Shown here: piece by piece, positions 1 through 10,434 of the stretch
Layout of the letters: the number at the start of each line of letters is the position of its first letter
Position numbering within the stretch: the stretch's first letter is position 1
DNA from: JAPOUP01 sp965203255
GTDB lineage: Bacteria; Pseudomonadota; Alphaproteobacteria; Rhodobacterales; Rhodobacteraceae
DNA length: 64,000 bases
Direction: 5' to 3'
Assembly (NCBI GenBank): GCA_965203255.1
Contig: OZ241882.1
Location: forward strand, 2,170,001 to 2,234,000
The notes under the pieces: generated by a model
The model's database searches: none
What the model was told of the DNA's origin: nothing
The model's input: the letters and a program-made list of their open reading frames with translations, nothing else
Translations under genes and position numbers: made by a program

Positions 1-863
1 TTGGAGGCAGCATTCCCCTGAACGCCGTGTCGGCGCGAATATCCGTTGGGAAGCGGTGGGCGCCAGTCCCCAAGGATAGCCTTCGCGGGTGCAAAAACTT
101 CCACGAGCAACGGATGACAGGTCGCTTCGTCGCTGGAGTGCGTGGATGAGCAGTCTCCACCCGGACATGCGCTCAGTGCGCACAGCAGGTCGATTTCGGC
201 AAAGAACTCGATGTGGTCGCCCCGCCGTGCCGGGCTGGCCTTCATGAAGTACTGACCAGTGTCCCGAGTGAAGCCGGTGCACATAAACACGTTCAGGACA
301 TCGTGAACATTTAGTTCAGCTTCCGTGACCGGTAGACGTGTTTCCTCCGCAAGCGCACGGGCGAGATTTGAATGACAGCAATGGTGATACTCGCCGCCCG
401 TCAGAAGCCTGTGGGTATAGGGGTCGCAGCGCGTTCCGATCACGTCATGTACGCCACCCCCAAATCTGTCGAAACCGTACCAGTCGAGAGTGTCATGGAC
501 GATGGTCGCCATCGGCCGAAGATAGGGCAGGCAGGACCATAGCCGGTCACCGATACTGAGATGCGTGCCGTATAGGGCACGGGTTTTGCCTGAGAAGAAG
601 TGCTCGGCGATGTTATTCGCCGACCATAGATTCAGGTCACCGACTTGGGCACCCTCCATGCAGGAAATCCGGAATAACTGGCCTGCCCTTACCCGGAACG
701 CACAGCCAGTGCGTGGGGCAACGACGATTTCACCGGCTCTTTCGGCGTTCGAACGGGCGTTGCGATAGGTGGCAATATCCGGGGCCTGCAGGGCATCGCT
801 ACGGTAGACGATGACCGGTTTGGCGGCACGTCGGACGTCTGCGTCATCGGGTTCTTTCGGCAT
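1..863 (-). CDS. DUF1989 (urea carboxylase-associated) family protein, 3' end outside window
   Basis: The frame is open for 287 codons from ATG at 863 to the left edge, so the C-terminus is missing. An AGGA box lies about 9 nt before the ATG. The protein reads as a DUF1989 domain: GDLNLW near residue 80, then a conserved stretch with RALYGTHLSIGDRLWS, a DWYGFDRF-like segment and a Cys/His-rich region (HHCCHSNL), followed by MCTGF. DUF1989 proteins accompany urea carboxylase/allophanate hydrolase or aminomethyltransferase-like genes; their biochemical role is poorly defined and they are thought to bind a metal through Cys/His. No urea carboxylase gene is visible because the downstream side lies outside the window. 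Family assignment is confident; function is not. Confidence 0.85.
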   Translation of the reverse strand, partial: MPKEPDDADVRRAAKPVIVYRSDALQAPDIATYRNARSNAERAGEIVVAPRTGCAFRVRAGQLFRISCMEGAQVGDLNLWSANNIAEHFFSGKTRALYGTHLSIGDRLWSCLPYLRPMATIVHDTLDWYGFDRFGGGVHDVIGTRCDPYTHRLLTGGEYHHCCHSNLARALAEETRLPVTEAELNVHDVLNVFMCTGFTRDTGQYFMKASPARRGDHIEFFAEIDLLCALSACPGGDCSSTHSSDEATCHPLLVEVFAPAKAILGDWRPPLPNGYSRRHGVQGNAAS

Positions 864-1669
864 GGGGCTATTCCTGTGCTGGCAGTTAACACTTGTCTAC
901 GGTTGTTCAAGGTCTCGCAAGATCCGACTTTCAGAATGGGTTCACATCGGGCGCATACGAGTTGCAACGGGCTTTTGCGGCAGTGGGACGGCATGGGGCT
1001 GGCCTCGGCCAATTGGATTTGGGAGTCCAGTGGCGGATTTCGGGAGCTATGTGCGTAAGTGACCATCTTCAGGCCGGGTGCGTTCCTTGGCCTTGCGATT
1101 CCTGACCACGCCAAAGGCGTGGGTCAGTTTTGGATGCGCGGTGTTGGCGGCAGATCAAAAGGGCGGGATTTCCGCGCTTCGCCGCGACGGGGCTCCACCG
1201 GACACCGGGCCTGAAGTGGACCGCGCAGCCGGATGTGCCCGTGGCCGGCCGCGGGGAGGAGGCCGCGCAATGCGGCTAGATGGGACCTCCGGCCCGAAAT
1301 CACTGGGAATTCAGTGCCCCTTCCGGGCAGGCGGCCCGGGGCCTTCACTGACCTATGCCGAGAAATGCCTGGAGTTCAGGGATTCCGCCTTCCCGTGTCG
1401 GTGGCGGTCAGGCAACGCTCGCCGTACCGTTCCGGGGAACGGGTCCGGACGGCGCGTTGGGCGGTGGCGTGGCCAACGGAAGAACCGCCGACCGAAGCGC
1501 CGTGGCCTGGGGCGAGGGGACCGCAGCAAGGTCGGGCCTTCCTACGTCCCTGGCCGGAACCGCGGGTCGGCGGGCCTCGCGTCCGGGCGAAGGGCCCCGC
1601 TGCCTGTTTCGGTGTGCGCCGGACGGGTCTTCAGCGGACCGGGCGCACGCCCCCCCTAGGCCTTTCCGG
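864..1669. other. gene-free spacer between the DUF1989 gene and RTX gene 1
   Basis: About 800 bases lie between the DUF1989 start and the stop of the RTX gene that reads toward it. From about 1130 onward the GC content rises sharply and long open frames appear in several frames at once, which is expected by chance at this composition. None reads like a protein family. I see no RNA gene or clear terminator. Confidence 0.5.
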
Positions 1670-3760
1670 TCAAGCGATGAAGTCGAAGTCATCCGCTGTC
1701 AGCAGCGATGCATCGAAGTCCCCGATCACGATCGAGAAGGCGTCGGATGGGCCACTGATCACGGCGTCGTCGCCACTTTGCTTGATGTCGAGGTCGGAGA
1801 ACTTCAGGCCCCCCTTGATGACGATGGTGTCCAGCCCGTCCTGAAAGTCGTGGATGGTGTCGGTTTCGGACTCCCGGTCGAACACGAACCGGTCGGCACC
1901 GCCGCCGCCCCACAGGTCGTCGTTGCCCTTGCCGCCGACCAGTGTGTCGTTGCCATCGCCGACGGCGCCGTTCCAGGGGATACGTTCGCGGCTCACAATG
2001 TCCCCCCCTATTCCAATCTTTATCGACGTGACGTCCGCGCCCCAATTGCCGCCGCGGAGGGTGTCGTTGCCATCGCCGCCGTAGAGCGTGTCGTCGCCAT
2101 CGGCGCCGCCGCCACCCCAGTTGCCGCCCACGAGGGTGTCGTCGCCGTCGCCGCCGTAGAGCGTGTCGTCGCCATCGGCGCCGCCGCCCCAGTTGCCTCC
2201 GTGGAGGGTATCGTCGCCGTCGCCACCGTGGAGGGTGTCGTCGCCGTCATTGCCGCCGCCGTAGTTACCGCCCCAGAGGTCGTCATCGCCGTCGCCGCCG
2301 TCCAGAGTGTCGTCGCCATCGGCGCCGTCGCCCAAGTTGCCACCGAAGAGCCAGTCCGCGCCGCCACCACCGTTCAGGGTATCGTCGCCATCGGCACCGT
2401 CACCGTGGTTGCCACCGTGGAGGGTGTCAATGCCATCGCCGCCGTTCAGGGTGTCGTCGCCGCGCCCGCCGTAGAGGACGTCGTTGCCATCGCCGCCGTT
2501 CAGGGTGTCGTCGCCGGCGCCGCCGTAGAGTATGTCGTTGCCGGTGCCGCCGTTCAGGGTGACGCCTTTGGGAGCTGACACGTTTCCAGTTCCGCCCTCA
2601 CCGTCCTTACGGCCCTCGTCGTCTTTCGCTCCGAGGTCTTTGGGGGCCAGCGCTTTCCCGGTTCCGCCCTCACCGTCCTTCGTGTCCGTGGTCCCGTCCG
2701 GGTCGGATCTCTGGGTTTGCGTGTCATCGGTCTTGGTCTCCGCGGGCTGGCCGGCGCCGTGCACGACCTTATCGCCGCCGCCGGAGCCGGAGGGCAGTTC
2801 GAAGTCGTCCGCGCCGAGCGTGTCCGCCGACACGCCCGTCAGCCGGATGGTGTCGCCGTCGCCGTAGCGAATGACGGCGTCGTCACCGTCCCGCTCGATG
2901 GCCAGCGACGCGAACCCGCCGACCACCCCGTCGATGCGGACCCTGTCTCCCTTCCGGAAGTCGGCGATGGTGTCGTGGCCGTCCCCCGCCACGAACACGA
3001 AGGTGTCCGTGCCCCGGCCGCCCCTCAGCGTGTCGGCGCCGGCGCCTCCGTTCAGCATGTCGTCGCCGTTGCCGCCCCTCAGCGTGTCGTCGCCCGCGCC
3101 GCCGTTCAGCGTGTCGTCGCCACCGCGGCCCTTCAGGGTGTCGTCGCCAGCGCCCCCGCTCAGCGTGTCGTCGCCCCTGGTGCCCTTCAGCGTGAGGCCC
3201 CCGGCCTTCTGTACCGCGGAGCCGTCCCCGTCGCTGCCGCCCCCGCCGTCCGGGGTGCCGCCGTCGCCGCCCTGCGGGCCATCCCCGGCGGCGGGGAACC
3301 GGAAGCGGTCCGCGCCCAGCGTCTCCGCCGGCACGCCCGACAGCCGGATGGTGCCGCCGCCGTAGCGGATGACGGTGTCGGCGCCGTCCTGCTCGATGAC
3401 CAGTCCCTCGAACCCGCCGGCCACGCCGGCGATCTCGATGGTGTCGCCCTCCCCGAAGTCGGTGATCCTGTCGTGCCCGTCCCCGGCCGCGAACGCGAAG
3501 GTGTCGGCGCCGAGGCCGCCATACAGGGTGTCGTCGCCCCGGCCGCCCTTCAGGGTGTCGTCGCCGCGCCCGCCGAACAGCCGGTCGGCGCCGCCGCCGC
3601 CGTCGAGCGTGTCGTCGCCGTCGCCGCCGTAGAGGGTGTCGTCGCCGCCGCCGCCGTTCAGCGTGTCGTCGCCGGACCAGCCGTCCAGCGTGTCGTTGCC
3701 CGCGCCGCCCGTCAGGGTGTCGTCGCTTCCGTCGCCTGTCAGGGAGATGTCCCGCGTCAT
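1670..3760 (-). CDS. RTX calcium-binding repeat protein (RTX gene 1), 696 aa
   Basis: Predicted secreted glycine/aspartate-rich protein. The start at 3760 (MTRDISLTG) is preferred over an upstream in-frame ATG at 3835 because an AAGGAAA box precedes it and repeats begin at once. Arrays of GGxGxDxLx nonapeptides fill residues about 8-75, 200-245 and 400-620; these form calcium-binding beta-rolls in RTX proteins. Between them are two copies of a roughly 75-residue module (LGADTFAFAAGDGHD, then a GVPAETLGADRF-type end). Residues about 620-696 form an unrepeated C-terminal domain ending in DFDFIA, typical of the uncleaved type I secretion signal. There is no N-terminal signal peptide or enzymatic domain, so it may be structural, adhesive or a bacteriocin-like surface protein. 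No ABC exporter/HlyD pair is in the window. Confidence 0.85.
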   Translation of the reverse strand: MTRDISLTGDGSDDTLTGGAGNDTLDGWSGDDTLNGGGGDDTLYGGDGDDTLDGGGGADRLFGGRGDDTLKGGRGDDTLYGGLGADTFAFAAGDGHDRITDFGEGDTIEIAGVAGGFEGLVIEQDGADTVIRYGGGTIRLSGVPAETLGADRFRFPAAGDGPQGGDGGTPDGGGGSDGDGSAVQKAGGLTLKGTRGDDTLSGGAGDDTLKGRGGDDTLNGGAGDDTLRGGNGDDMLNGGAGADTLRGGRGTDTFVFVAGDGHDTIADFRKGDRVRIDGVVGGFASLAIERDGDDAVIRYGDGDTIRLTGVSADTLGADDFELPSGSGGGDKVVHGAGQPAETKTDDTQTQRSDPDGTTDTKDGEGGTGKALAPKDLGAKDDEGRKDGEGGTGNVSAPKGVTLNGGTGNDILYGGAGDDTLNGGDGNDVLYGGRGDDTLNGGDGIDTLHGGNHGDGADGDDTLNGGGGADWLFGGNLGDGADGDDTLDGGDGDDDLWGGNYGGGNDGDDTLHGGDGDDTLHGGNWGGGADGDDTLYGGDGDDTLVGGNWGGGGADGDDTLYGGDGNDTLRGGNWGADVTSIKIGIGGDIVSRERIPWNGAVGDGNDTLVGGKGNDDLWGGGGADRFVFDRESETDTIHDFQDGLDTIVIKGGLKFSDLDIKQSGDDAVISGPSDAFSIVIGDFDASLLTADDFDFIA

Positions 3761-3869
3761 GGTGCCGTTTCCTTTCTGTCTGTCCGCCGTGTGGCTCAGG
3801 TGGGCCCGGGGCCTTCCTGAGCGTCGCGGCCGCATCTACCCACCTCCGCTCCGGAGCGCAACACCCGTG

Positions 3870-4070
3870 TGGCCCGTTTTTCCGCCATGCCGCGGCGGTC
3901 AGGTTCGCCCGCCATTCGCAGGTCGGCCAGCCTCGGGTCCATGACGCGGCTCCCGGGCCCGGGAATGGCGCTGGCCCCCTTCGAACGGCGGGAGCCTGGG
4001 CCGCGGCCCGGACTGCCGGCAGCTGGCTTTCACCGCACCGCTCCCGACCGGCCTGCCCACGTCACGGAGC
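3870..4070 (-). pseudogene. decayed 3' end of an ISKra4-like transposase upstream of RTX 1
   Basis: Minus-strand reading gives GSGAVKASC, then in a shifted frame a segment equivalent to the GANAMLALKCCVMNRRLADF tail seen at 55.4 kb, here altered to GASAIPGPGSRVMDPRLADL. That order (GSGxVEAGC, RLKxSGxRW, GANAMLAL, RLADF) is what I recall for the extreme C-terminus of ISKra4-family transposases. The remnant is short, frameshifted and lies about 110 bp upstream of the RTX start in the same orientation. Family assignment is from memory and moderate. Confidence 0.5.
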
Positions 4071-5533
4071 TCCTGTGAGACCGCCCGCGTCAAGCTCCTT
4101 TCAGGGCTATCGAACTTGGAATTTTCGTTGTCTCAAACGGGAACATATTGCGAACAGGAGTGCGCTCCTGTCGCGATTGGGATCAAGCCTAGATGATTTC
4201 AGACATCAACGCAACGATAGAGGCCCAAATGCGATTGCCCTGGCTCCTTTCCTGACCGCCTTCACCTCACGTCCGGCATCGTGGTAGCCTTGGCGCGAGC
4301 AGTCCCTTTCCGGCAGCCGTCCCCTCCCCGCGGCGAGGGTCTCCCCGTTCCGTCACATTGTTCCCTCTCCCCATTGTCGGGACGGTCCGGCACCAATCGG
4401 GGATGCTCCGGACGGAACTTTGCGGTTCCCCGGTGCGCCGAACGACGCGTCCAAACTCCTGCCCGGTCCGGTTGGTCGGCGTCCGCCGACCGCGTGACCA
4501 TGATGCCCGATTTGGGCGGTGCGACGTTTCGGCAAGCCAAACCCGACCGAGTAGGTGTCGTCGTCCCTGGTCCCCGACCATTCCGTCCGTACCATTCCAG
4601 CGCCGTCCGTTTCCGGGGTTCCGTCATCGGCACCGGGTCCGGCCACCGTCGGCAACGTGCGCCCCCGGACACTGCGGTTTCCAACGCGGCCATGCCGGAA
4701 TGACACAAGGAAACGCGTAATATGCCTCGAACGATTTGGTCAGTTATTCGAAATACCTTGAAGGTACAAAGTCAACCAACTCCATCCAGAGGGTTTCATG
4801 CCGAACTTCATTTTGGCGGGGATCGTCTTTCAATCGGCCATCTCTTTCAATCGGCCATGACGGATTCCTCCAATCACGGTAGCAGCCATGAATTTTCGAC
4901 GCTCACTGGGCTCAATCTGATGCTAGACGGCGGAATTCGCGCCATTCATAGCGCCGAGCGCCTGAGCTATAACTCTGATGCTGTATCGTGACCGACTCAA
5001 GGCTCGTCCGTCTGGGGCCCGGCAAAGCCAATGGTGGCCGTGTATGTCGTAGTACAGGTACGTGATCGGGTGACCATAGGGCAGCGCATGCTCAAATGTC
5101 ACGGTAAAGGAAATCGTCCAACAGCACAGTTGCCCGTACAGGGATGCCTCGTCCTGGAAGGGTAGAACCCAGCGATCGGCACCCCGTCGCGCATGACAAC
5201 GGGCATCGCCAGATTGACTCTCCCTGACTAAAGCCAAAGAACGGGGGCATCAGGACCATGGGCTGACACGGCCATCTCACGTGATCGCATCTCATCAGAC
5301 TGGGCGGGCACCTGTTCCGGGATTGGCGTTTATGTGGGAAAAACTTACGATGCATGCGCAATAGGATCGCTTTGCGCGGGCACTAGACCCACAGATATTG
5401 CTGCAACTCAAGCGCTGTCCCGATGCAGACTTCATGGGCGCCGCAGCCGCAAAGCCATATGGCTCAGTGGCGCACGAAGCGTGTGGATATGCCGAACAGA
5501 AAGGGCTGTCTAGCGTTGGAAAATCATGTTTTC
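4071..5533. other. no recognisable gene
   Basis: The first part (4071-4720) is GC-rich with overlapping chance frames. The second (4720-5400) has lower GC and reads on the minus strand as short interrupted frames (4923-5237 and 5092-5361) that overlap in different phases. This could be a decayed gene, but I cannot name a family. No tRNA, repeat or terminator is evident. Confidence 0.4.
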
Positions 5534-6355
5534 ATGGCTGTCCTGTTGGCGGCCTTCCTTCACGCCGGCTGGAACTCGGTCGTAAAGGTGGGGCTCGACC
5601 ATTTTTCGACTCTACTGCTACTGGCCTTGGTACAAGCGGTGATCGCGATCGCCGTGCTGCCCTTTGTGGCACAGCCAGCCGCCGAATCCTGGATATGGAT
5701 TCTCATCTCAGCAGCCCTGCACACCGGCTACAAGATTTTCCTGATGCAAGCTTATGCGCGTGCTGACCTCAGTCAGGCTTATCCGTTGGCGCGTGGGATT
5801 GCCCCACTGATCGTTACGGCTTGGTCAGTGATGCTCCTTCGAACCACCTTCACACCAAGTTCATTGGCTGCGATCACGGCCATTTCGCTCGGCATCCTGA
5901 TGATGACGGCCAAGGGGTCATCCTCGGGATGGATGCGGGGCTCGGCGATATTCTGGGCATTGGGCACTGCGGGCTTCACGGCAAGCTATACGCTCGTCGA
6001 CGGTGTGGGTGTACGGATCGCTGGCACCTCCTCCGGGTTCATTCTCTGGATGGTGACTGGCGATGCCATCGGTATGATGGCATTTGCGGTACTGACCCGT
6101 GGGGGCGCCGCCTTTTCGGCGTTGATGCCAGCTTGGAAAAGCGGGTTTGCTGCTGGCGCCATGTCGCTTGGTTCATATTGGATCGCGGTCTGGGCGTTCG
6201 CTCAGGCACCCATCGCACTGGTCGCCGCGCTACGCGAGTCAAGCATTCTCTTTGCCACGATCATCGCCGCCCTTGCCCTAGGCGAGCGTGTGAATCGCTG
6301 GCGTTGGGTATCGGCCTGTTTCATTGCCGGCGGAGTTGTGCTCATGAAGATTTGA
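5534..6355 (+). CDS. EamA/DMT-superfamily membrane permease
   Basis: Integral membrane transporter of the drug/metabolite family, typically exporting or importing small metabolites. About ten hydrophobic helices arranged as two repeats of five fill the protein (first helix AVLLAAFLHAGWNSVVKVG, last ACFIAGGVVLMKI), including the ALRESSILFATIIAALALGE segment characteristic of the second EamA repeat. I chose ATG 5534 (GGAAAA upstream), which places the first helix at the N-terminus; an in-frame ATG at 5423 would add 37 polar residues unlike the family. Directly downstream is the ruin of a LysR-type regulator on the same strand, possibly its former regulator. Substrate unknown. Confidence 0.85.
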   Translation: MAVLLAAFLHAGWNSVVKVGLDHFSTLLLLALVQAVIAIAVLPFVAQPAAESWIWILISAALHTGYKIFLMQAYARADLSQAYPLARGIAPLIVTAWSVMLLRTTFTPSSLAAITAISLGILMMTAKGSSSGWMRGSAIFWALGTAGFTASYTLVDGVGVRIAGTSSGFILWMVTGDAIGMMAFAVLTRGGAAFSALMPAWKSGFAAGAMSLGSYWIAVWAFAQAPIALVAALRESSILFATIIAALALGERVNRWRWVSACFIAGGVVLMKI

Positions 6356-6755
6356 GCAAGGTCAGCCAAAACCGCGCCCCGTCGAAGCTGAATCCTGCGA
6401 ACTGTTGCAGTTCGCGACAGGACTCATTGACAGATCAAGGCTGAGTTCATTGTATGCAGGGAGGTGCGCTTCCCCTCAACGCACTTAGGGTGTTCGAATC
6501 AAGTGCACGTCACGGTAGGATGAGCGATGCTGCGGCCGAACTGTGTGTCATCCATGGTGCGACCAGCCATCAGGTAAGCGGGCTCGAAGAGAGGTTGGGA
6601 GTCAGACTCTGGTTACTGGGCCCTGCATCAGGCTACCACTCACCACCCAAGCCTAGCGGAAGTAGCCTCGATTGACCGAGGCCTCCAACATGATTCAGGA
6701 TGTCACTACTCGCTCGATTGAAGCGGAGTGCGGCGCAGTCGCGATATCATGCCTA

Positions 6756-8001
6756 GTGGTTCATGCAAAACAAAAGAGTCCATATTTCATGCCGGACTTT
6801 CAGCCGCCGCCATCTCCTGGAGCTTCCTGTGCCCGCGCTTCCACGACGCCACCAGATCCTCCGGATTCCGGCTCCAGCGGAACGGGCGGGCGTCGCTGGC
6901 GTTGTGGTGCTCGATGTAGCCCTCGATCGCCGCGACGCAGTCGTCGAGCGAGTCGAAGACGGCGTCCTTCAGCCGCTGCCTCGTCAGCTCCGGGAAGAAG
7001 CCCTCGACCGCGTTCATCCACGACGCCGAGGTCGGGGTGAAATGGAAGGTCCAGTCGGGACGGGATCCAAGCCATTCGTGGACCTCGGCGGACTTATGGG
7101 AGGACACGTTGCCGGGGATGACGTGCACCGGGGTGCCCGGCTCGATCCCTTCGGCGACATGGTCGAGGAAGGCGGTGAACTCCGCCGACCGGTGCCGCTC
7201 CACCGTCTGCCCGACCACCTTTCCGGTGGCGACGTCGAGGGCCGCCAGCAGGCAGGTCGTGCCGTTGCGCCTGCAGTCGTGCGTCCTGGTCTCCGCATGC
7301 CCCGGCTTCATCGGGAGGGGTCGCTGGGTCCGCCCAAGTGCCTGAATCTGCGTCTTTTCATCGACCGACAGCACGACGGCGTGGTCCGGCGGGTCGACAT
7401 ACAGGCCCACGACGTCGCGGACCTTGATCTCGAAACGCGGGTCGCGCGAGACCTTGAACGTCCTGACCTGGTGCGGCCTGAGCCCGTTGCGCTTCAGGAT
7501 GCTGGCACGTTCGAGGCGGTCAGCTCCAGCCTCTTCGCCAGCGCCTGCAGTGTCCAGTGCCGGGCGTGCGGCGGCGGCGGCGAGATCGCGAGGCCGGCCA
7601 CGGCCCTCACCGTTCCGTCCGGGGTCGGCTCCAGTCCCGGAGGGCGGGTCGCGTCCCGCAGCAGCCCGTCCACGCCCTGCCCAGGGAAGCGGTCCCACCA
7701 GCGCTCCACGGTCGACCGGCACTTTCCGGTCCGCCTCATGGCCTCCGCCGCGCTGCGCCCCGACCCGAGGCCGGGGATGATGCGGGCGCGCCAGACGTGC
7801 TTCTGGATGCTCTGCGGGTCCTTCGCGATCCTTTCGAGGCGTTCGCGGTCGCCGTCCGAAAGCCTGGTTTCCTGTCTTTTCGGTTTCCTGCCCATTGCCC
7901 TGCCTGCTGTCTCTATGGTTGTTACGGGGCCGCCTGACGGCGACCGGAAGACAGTGGCACGCTTCACGGACAAATGGAAGCATCTGTCTTCAGTCAACCA
8001 C
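6756..8001 (-). mobile_element. IS630-family element, copy 1 (defective)
   Basis: About 1246 bp with imperfect inverted ends: left GTGGTTCATGCAAAACAAA; right, read inward, GTGGTTGACTGAAGACAGA. It is flanked by TA at 6754-6755 and 8002-8003, as expected for IS630/Tc1-mariner target duplication. It is closely related to the intact copy at 43568-44814 and lies inside the LysR-type regulator. Confidence 0.85.
6787..7896 (-). pseudogene. IS630 transposase, frameshifted and missing a catalytic Asp
   Basis: Homologous along its length to the intact transposase at 43599-44708. From ATG 7896 (MGRKPKRQETRLS) the frame runs through the helix-turn-helix part. Near 7499 one base is missing relative to the intact copy (GCTGGCACG against GCTGTGCACG). 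The remainder, including the first acidic motif (SVDEKTQ) and third (NAVEGFF), lies in the next frame. The second catalytic motif reads VIPGNVSSH instead of VILDNVSSH, so the middle Asp of the DDE triad is replaced by Gly. The protein would be inactive even if the frame were repaired. Confidence 0.85.
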
Positions 8002-8288
8002 TAGGCACATCGTTCATGGCTGGCTGATCCGGCGGCTCCAGAGCTTTCGCGACACCTATCCGAAGATCGGACGGTATGCACTACGAAATCCTTTCGCTGA
8101 CCTAGCCATTGGCCTCATCGCAGTCTTTCACAGCCCCGCCACCCTACGAAGCGACCGTCACGGAGTGGACAGGCAACGCTTCGGTCACGGCACCCGATGG
8201 CTCCCCAGGACGGCGGCGCGGTTTTCGATAAGCTCCAGTACCTTGGCCACCGCCCTTTTTTGCCGCTCGCGCTGTCACGACGGGCATA

Positions 8289-9106
8289 TTTTTGCCACCC
8301 TGGATTTTTCAACCCATTGATTGCACGCGATAACAAATGTGCCGGCACAGCATAGTCCCGCCACCGAAAGCTGCGGTCCTTCGGCGCTGGACGGCCGAAT
8401 CCGGCTGTTCGCAGGGGGATCGAGGCGGAATGCCCCGGTTTCCGGGCGAAGCACATGTGAAACCAGCCCCGCACGGGAAGCCTGACGGACCGGCTGCGCC
8501 CGGAAATCCCCCTGACGCCCGCGCATGGCCTGACCGGTTGCGGAAAGTGGCTGCACCGGCCCTGGACGGCGGTGGGCAGGGTGATGGAATGACGGTGCGG
8601 AGATCGATTCCGGTGACTTCCCCGAACTGGACGCGGCCCCTGGAAAACGGCGCCTGATGGACAGGTCCGGTCCGCTCTGGCGTGGAGGCGGGTTGGGGAG
8701 CCGGCTTTGCCGCCCGCAGGCCCGACCATCGCATCGTCGCGCAGGGCCGGGATCCGGGGGGCCATCAGCCGTCCCGGGGCAGCATACCGCATCGGGCGTG
8801 ACGGGTCCCCGCATCGCACCGGCGGGCCTTTCGGTGGACTGGCCGGCTCCCCGGAGCGGCACAGGCGGATGCCTGACCCCGGCGAGGGACACGCATGGGC
8901 CGGGGAACGGTCCCGGACAGCCGTTCAAATGGAGCCGCCCTGCCTGACGCCGCTGGCTCAGCCAGGGACCGGCGACCCGGACGCCGCCAGGGCCCGCGCA
9001 TCCGGGGCGGCAGGTCGGCGGTCGCCGCGGATCCGCCGTCTCCAGCCTTCCCCCGATCCTGGCCACGGCGCCGGCCGGTCCGCCGGTTTCGGCGCGGGAG
9101 GTCTCA
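8289..9106. repeat. about 820-bp duplicated segment, copy 1 (downstream flank of RTX gene 5)
   Basis: Nearly identical by eye to 48366-49184, with scattered substitutions and a few short indels. Both copies start at TTTTGCCACC and run without a break into the C-terminal domain of an RTX gene. No frame reads like a protein family; the many open frames reflect high GC. The conserved unit is therefore an RTX 3' end plus its downstream flank. Confidence 0.85.
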
Positions 9107-9563
9107 GCCCAGGAACTCGAAGTCCGATTCGGTCAGTTCCGATGCCGTCACGCCCTCAAGCGTGACGCTGGCGCCCGTGCCCGAGCTGTAGCCCGTGATC
9201 ACGGCGTCGCCGTTCGCGTTCTCCCCGATGGTCAGATCACTGAACGACTTTGCCTTTCCGGCCTTTATGACGATCCTATCGTGATCCCACCCGGTGAACT
9301 TCCCGGTGCGCTCGTTGAAAGCCTTCGTCGGCCCGAAGTCGGTTATCGTGTCGTATCCGCCTGTGCCGCCGAACACGAACCGGTCCGCGCCCCTGCTGCC
9401 GTCAAGCGTGTCGTCGCCCCTGCCGCCATACAGCGTGTCGTTACGCGCCTCCCTTCCGGGTGTCGTTTCCGTCGCCGCCGGTCAGCGTGAGGGGAGAGCA
9501 ATCATATGGAACAACAATGCTGGGGTCGGCTGCGATGAATTCAGCAAGCGTGGTCCAGGCCAT
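9104..9563 (-). pseudogene. short RTX-type protein with frameshift (RTX gene 5)
   Basis: Starts at ATG 9563 after a strong AAGGAGG box with MAWTTLAEFIAADPSIVV, then enters a first RTX repeat (LTGGDGND). The frame breaks near 9450 (GGAGGCGCGTAACG). In the next frame it continues as NDTLYGGRGDDTLDG, then GADRFVFGGTGGYDTITDFG, and a C-terminal secretion-type domain ending SELTESDFEFLG. Intact length would be about 150 residues, so it had only two or three repeats. The terminal domain is shared with RTX gene 4 at 49.2 kb. Its upstream flank has been replaced by IS30 from about 9585. Confidence 0.75.
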
Positions 9564-10434
9564 GGCATCCTCCTTCTTTGGATACCCCCGTTCCATCCTG
9601 AAGTGTAACACCAGTGGCGGTGGTGACCGGTTTTCCGGGCGCTTGATGTTGCGTATCGGCCAGCAGGCGGCGACAGTCCCTGTGACGAAACAGGAGAGAC
9701 CGCCATGCCCGAGGGCTGCCGCCACCTGACCCATGGGGAGAGATGCCGGATCGGCGCGCTTAAGGAAAGCGGGCTCTCCGACGGAGCCATCGCCGCCCGG
9801 CTGGGCCGTGACCGGACGTCGGTCTGGCGGGAGCTCCGCCGGAACGGCGGCGGCGGGGGGTACAGCCCCGGGGAGGCGCAGGAGAGGGCGGAGGCCCGCC
9901 GGAGCGCGGCTTCCCCGAACCCGAGGAAGATGACGCCCGACCGCTGGGCGCATGTGGAGGGGCTTCCGGGGAGAGCTGGAGCCCGGAGCAGGTCGCGGGA
10001 CGGCTGCGTCTGGATGGTGGCTGGACGGTGGGCCGCCAGTGGATATATGAGCGTGTGAGGGCCGACCGGAAGGCGGACACGGTCATCGGGAAGGGCCACA
10101 GCGGGGCGGTGGTCTCCCTTGTGGACAGGGCGTCGGAATTCGTTTTCCTTCAGCGGGCTGGCCGACGCACCTCGGCCGCGATGCTGGAGATGCTGCGGCC
10201 GTCCGCCGCGCCCGTCCACACGATCACCTCGGACAACGGCAGGGAGTTCGCGGGCCACGCCGGCGTCGCGGCGGAGCTCGGGGCCGGTTTCTTCCTCCCC
10301 ACCCCCTACCACTCCTGGGAGAGGGGCCTGGACGGGCACACCAACGGGCTGGCGCCGCAGTACCTGCCCAAGGGGACGGACCTCCGCACGGTCAGCGACG
10401 CGGAGGTGAGGGCGGTGCAGGACCGCACGGACGC

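Larger units (their letters stand above)
6454..8140 (+). pseudogene. GcvA-like LysR-family regulator, interrupted by IS630 copy 1 and frameshifted
   Basis: The N-terminal helix-turn-helix is clear: LPLNALRVFESSARHGRMSD, then HQVSGLEERLGVRLW, as in GcvA-type LysR regulators. The frame then shifts near 6610 and resumes as LTEASNMIQDVTTRS around 6675, reaching AVAISC at 6750. An IS630 element follows (6756-8001). Beyond it, removing the element and one TA gives AISCLGTSFMA. After one more frameshift the gene continues as WLIRRLQSFRDTYPKI and DLAIG, which match the start of the effector-binding domain. The gene is therefore dead through insertion plus frameshifts. It lies 98 bp after the DMT permease, so loss of that gene's control is possible. 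Confidence 0.75.

Noticed and set aside
1355..2578. 407-codon plus-strand frame with VVAIAAV-type repeats
   Set aside because: It is the antisense of RTX gene 1; the regular repeat comes from the GGxGxDxL codons read backwards. The same applies to long plus-strand frames at 2717-3820, 50724-51833 and 53854-55059.
1700..3750. CRISPR-like regular repeats
   Set aside because: The 27-bp periodicity is in-frame coding repeats of RTX nonapeptides with no unique spacers. The arrays at 51.3-51.7 and 53.9-54.2 kb are the same.
4923..5361. Overlapping minus-strand frames that might be a decayed enzyme gene
   Set aside because: Neither frame gives a recognisable motif, and switching frames does not produce a continuous family match.
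8309..9066. Several long overlapping frames (up to 263 codons) in the duplicated flank
   Set aside because: All frames are open because of high GC, none resembles a family, and indels between the two copies break frames without preference.
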